NCBI GenBank assembly: GCA_020137815.1
Contig: CM035358.1
Span: 5,111,488-5,175,487, forward strand
Source: Hormiphora californensis
Lineage: Eukaryota > Ctenophora > Tentaculata > Cydippida > Pleurobrachiidae
DNA length: 64,000 bases
Direction: 5' to 3'
Part shown: in pieces, positions 48,860 through 64,000 of the stretch
Layout: each line of letters begins with the position of its first letter
Numbering within the stretch: position 1 is the first letter of the stretch
The notes under the pieces: model-generated
Database searches by the model: none
Seen by the model: the letters and a program-made list of their open reading frames with translations, nothing else
Told to the model about the DNA's origin: nothing
Program-made: the position numbers and the translations under genes

Positions 48860-50249
48860 GGGTACGCTAACCAAAATTTTTTTTCGAGTGCAGGGAAATC
48901 TCTCACCGTAGGGTTGTAGGCCATGCCAAGGAGACCTCAAATATGCAATTTGAGCTCTCAAGTCGAATTCATATTTTTGCTACAGCTGCTTGAAAAATGA
49001 ACTGAAAATAAGTTTTTGGCATCTTAAAAATACATTTGTAAAGATAGGATCATAAAAATTTGTGGATTTGAAGAGGACAAAGAGGTGAGTAGCCACAAAA
49101 TTTTTTTTGGAAATCCGAGCTGATTTCCGGTCCTGAGATGGATTTCTTTTTTTTGACTTTAACGCCATATTTGGCCAAGTTCCGAAAATATGTGAAAGCT
49201 GTAAATTGGTCAAAAGTTGCGTCTAACGATTCTCTATATGGCCATAAATTTTGGGCGCGTCCTTATTTGAGATAAGATGTACAGAGTTTTTTTTGTGAAA
49301 GCCGTCATTTCAGAAATAAATAAATTCCCTGTATCTCAAAAACGGCTGATCGTAGAGACCTGCGACTATGCTTAAACGATTCAGAAGGTCCGATTTTGGG
49401 GGGGTCTTCTGATAGACATTTTGCTCCTACTTCAACCGTTTTTGCTGTAATTGCGAAAAACAAATTCTATGAAAAGGGCAAAAGCTAAACTCCAATATCC
49501 TGTAATTAGGGAATTTTAGCTAAGAAAGGACCGAAACTATGGAAAAATGTGTAACAAGCTAATTCCTTCACTATTTGGTCCATATGGGTCCCTATAATCA
49601 CCAAAAACAAAATCTCAAAAAATCCACGATGGCGAAGATGGGTTTTTGTTTTTCGCAATTACAGCAAGAACGGTTGAAGTAGGAGCAAAATGTCTCTCAG
49701 AAGACCCCCCCAAAATCGGACCTTCTGAATCGTTTAAGCATAGTCTCAGGTCTCTACGATCAGCCGTTTTTGAGATACAGGGAATTTATTTATTTCTGAA
49801 ATGACGGCTTTCACAAAAAAAACTCTGTACAGCTTATCTCAAATAAGGACACGCCCAAAATTTATGGCCACTTAGATAATCGTTAGACGCAACTTTTCAC
49901 CAATTTACAGCTTTCACATGTTTTCGGAACTTTGCCAAATAGGGCGTTAAAGTGGAAAAAAAGAAATCCATCTCAGGACCGGAAATCAGCTCGGATTGCA
50001 AAAAAAAATTTTGTGGTTATTTACCTTCATGTCCTCTTCAAATCCCCAAATTTTCATGATCTTATCTTTACAAATGTATTTTTGAGTTGCCAAAAACGTA
50101 TTTACAGGACATTTTTTAAACAGCTGTAGCAAAAATATGAATTCGACTTGAGAGCTCAAATTTCATATTTGAGGTCTCCTTGGCATGGCCTACAACCCTA
50201 CGGTGAGAGATTTCCCTGCACTCGAAAAAAATTTTTGGTTAGCGTACCC
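48860..50249. mobile_element. 1.4 kb foldback element at a TTAA site
   Basis: TTAA on both sides (48856-48859 and 50250-50253). Ends GGGTACGCTAACCAAAATTT and complement; the two halves are inverted copies of nearly 680 bp with scattered mismatches and a centre near 49550. TTAA targeting is typical of piggyBac-type elements, but no transposase is present. Confidence 0.9.
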
Positions 50250-50860
50250 TTAAGATCTGATGATTATGTCAACATGTAATAACCCCCAACTCTCTCTCTC
50301 TCATGACATGACGTCACAATGACGTCACAATGACATCATAATGATATTCATGACGTCATAATGATATATTGAATATATTGTCTCTGTGTGGCTTTGTTTG
50401 TCATCTGTGTGGTGTAATATAGTGAGTATCTAGTATTCACTATTGTATATTAGTTGTGGGGAAAAGCAGCCGCATGTGACTGAAAGCTGAGGTTCAAACA
50501 CGAAGCTGCTATCCCTGGCGCTATGAGTTGTTGAGTAACTCCTCTTACTCAACAACCAATGAGAATATATATTAAACGGTGGAATATTGTATTTGCAGTT
50601 CTCTCTCTGATCTCTCTCTCTCTTTGCAAGTTTACATGATATAGAAAGATCTGGTGTGGAACATTCCTGAAGGGTTCGAATGATGATTGGTACAGGATTC
50701 TGGAACATTCCATCACATCTTGAGATGAGGTATTATCAGGGTATGTCTGGTGATATCAGGCGCTCTTTTTATGATGTTATATCCATGACAGCGCCGACAC
50801 GCTCGCTGCACTAACTGAAGTTGATATATCACTGATTGGGTCACATATCATCGTCAGGTG

Positions 50861-63732
<12,872 letters not shown>

Positions 63733-64000
63733 CTGGTAGGATTTAATTAATTGATTAACTTTAATTGAAGTGTGTTCGCACGAGGCGATGACCCTGTTGC
63801 AGCAGAGGATCTGATCTTCTACAGCTTCGAACAACCTAAAGTGACTAAAGTGAGTGAATTAATATATTATTCAATGATAATTAAAGTCAACGGCAAACAC
63901 AGTTGGCGTACGATACCATAAATATCAGTTCAGCACTGTATGGATCTCTCCTTTCCGCGCCCTACGTCAAGGCAGGGAGTACTAATTAACTAATGTATCG

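Overview
This is a 64 kb piece of animal (metazoan) nuclear DNA. Intron-rich signalling and trafficking genes with GT-AG introns are mixed with single-exon GPCR genes, a CR1/L2-type non-LTR retrotransposon, many MITE and foldback elements, and long (CT)n/(GA)n arrays. The gene set (TGF-beta ligand, LDL-receptor-type receptor, rhodopsin-family GPCRs, GPR180/TMEM145-type protein, endophilin-B-like BAR protein) proves an animal. An invertebrate is likely, but I cannot name the phylum. Three stretches (about 8.16-8.6, 11.76-13.8 and 17.4-18.3 kb) look like poorly polished long-read consensus, with inflated homopolymers and garbled copies of sequence that is clean elsewhere.

Layout. 1.8-5.3 kb (+): a six-exon endophilin-B-like BAR gene without SH3 and with two interchangeable first exons. 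19.55-6.6 kb (-): a TGF-beta-type ligand gene that is invisible as a single ORF. I assembled it from splice sites: signal peptide, prodomain with the AELRLYQ motif, and a mature knot with YCAGSCPYLW, PCCVP and a terminal SCKC. Its two C-terminal exons lie in a duplicated block, one copy of which carries a 1.9 kb MITE. 28.2-29.6 kb (-): intronless GPR180/TMEM145-family 7TM gene. 36.4-37.5 kb (+): intronless class A GPCR. 38.8-44.4 kb (-): broken non-LTR retrotransposon invaded by three palindromic insertions. 50.9-63.7 kb (-): 3' eleven exons of an LDLR/LRP-type receptor (EGF, YWTD propeller, EGF, TM, tail with YTQI and a C-terminal ESVI), with another intronless class A GPCR nested on the opposite strand in one intron (61.7-62.8 kb).

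Two patterns stand out. First, many introns end in a CTAAC + pyrimidine tract + AG module, and in several genes this module, often with the adjoining exon edge, has been copied into short tandem arrays; donor edges are duplicated too. Second, the window holds an unusual density of foldback transposons with readable target-site duplications (9 bp Mutator-like, TTAA, TAA, TA). How the genes might work together: a secreted ligand, several membrane receptors and a membrane-curvature protein are neighbours, but nothing in the sequence shows co-regulation.
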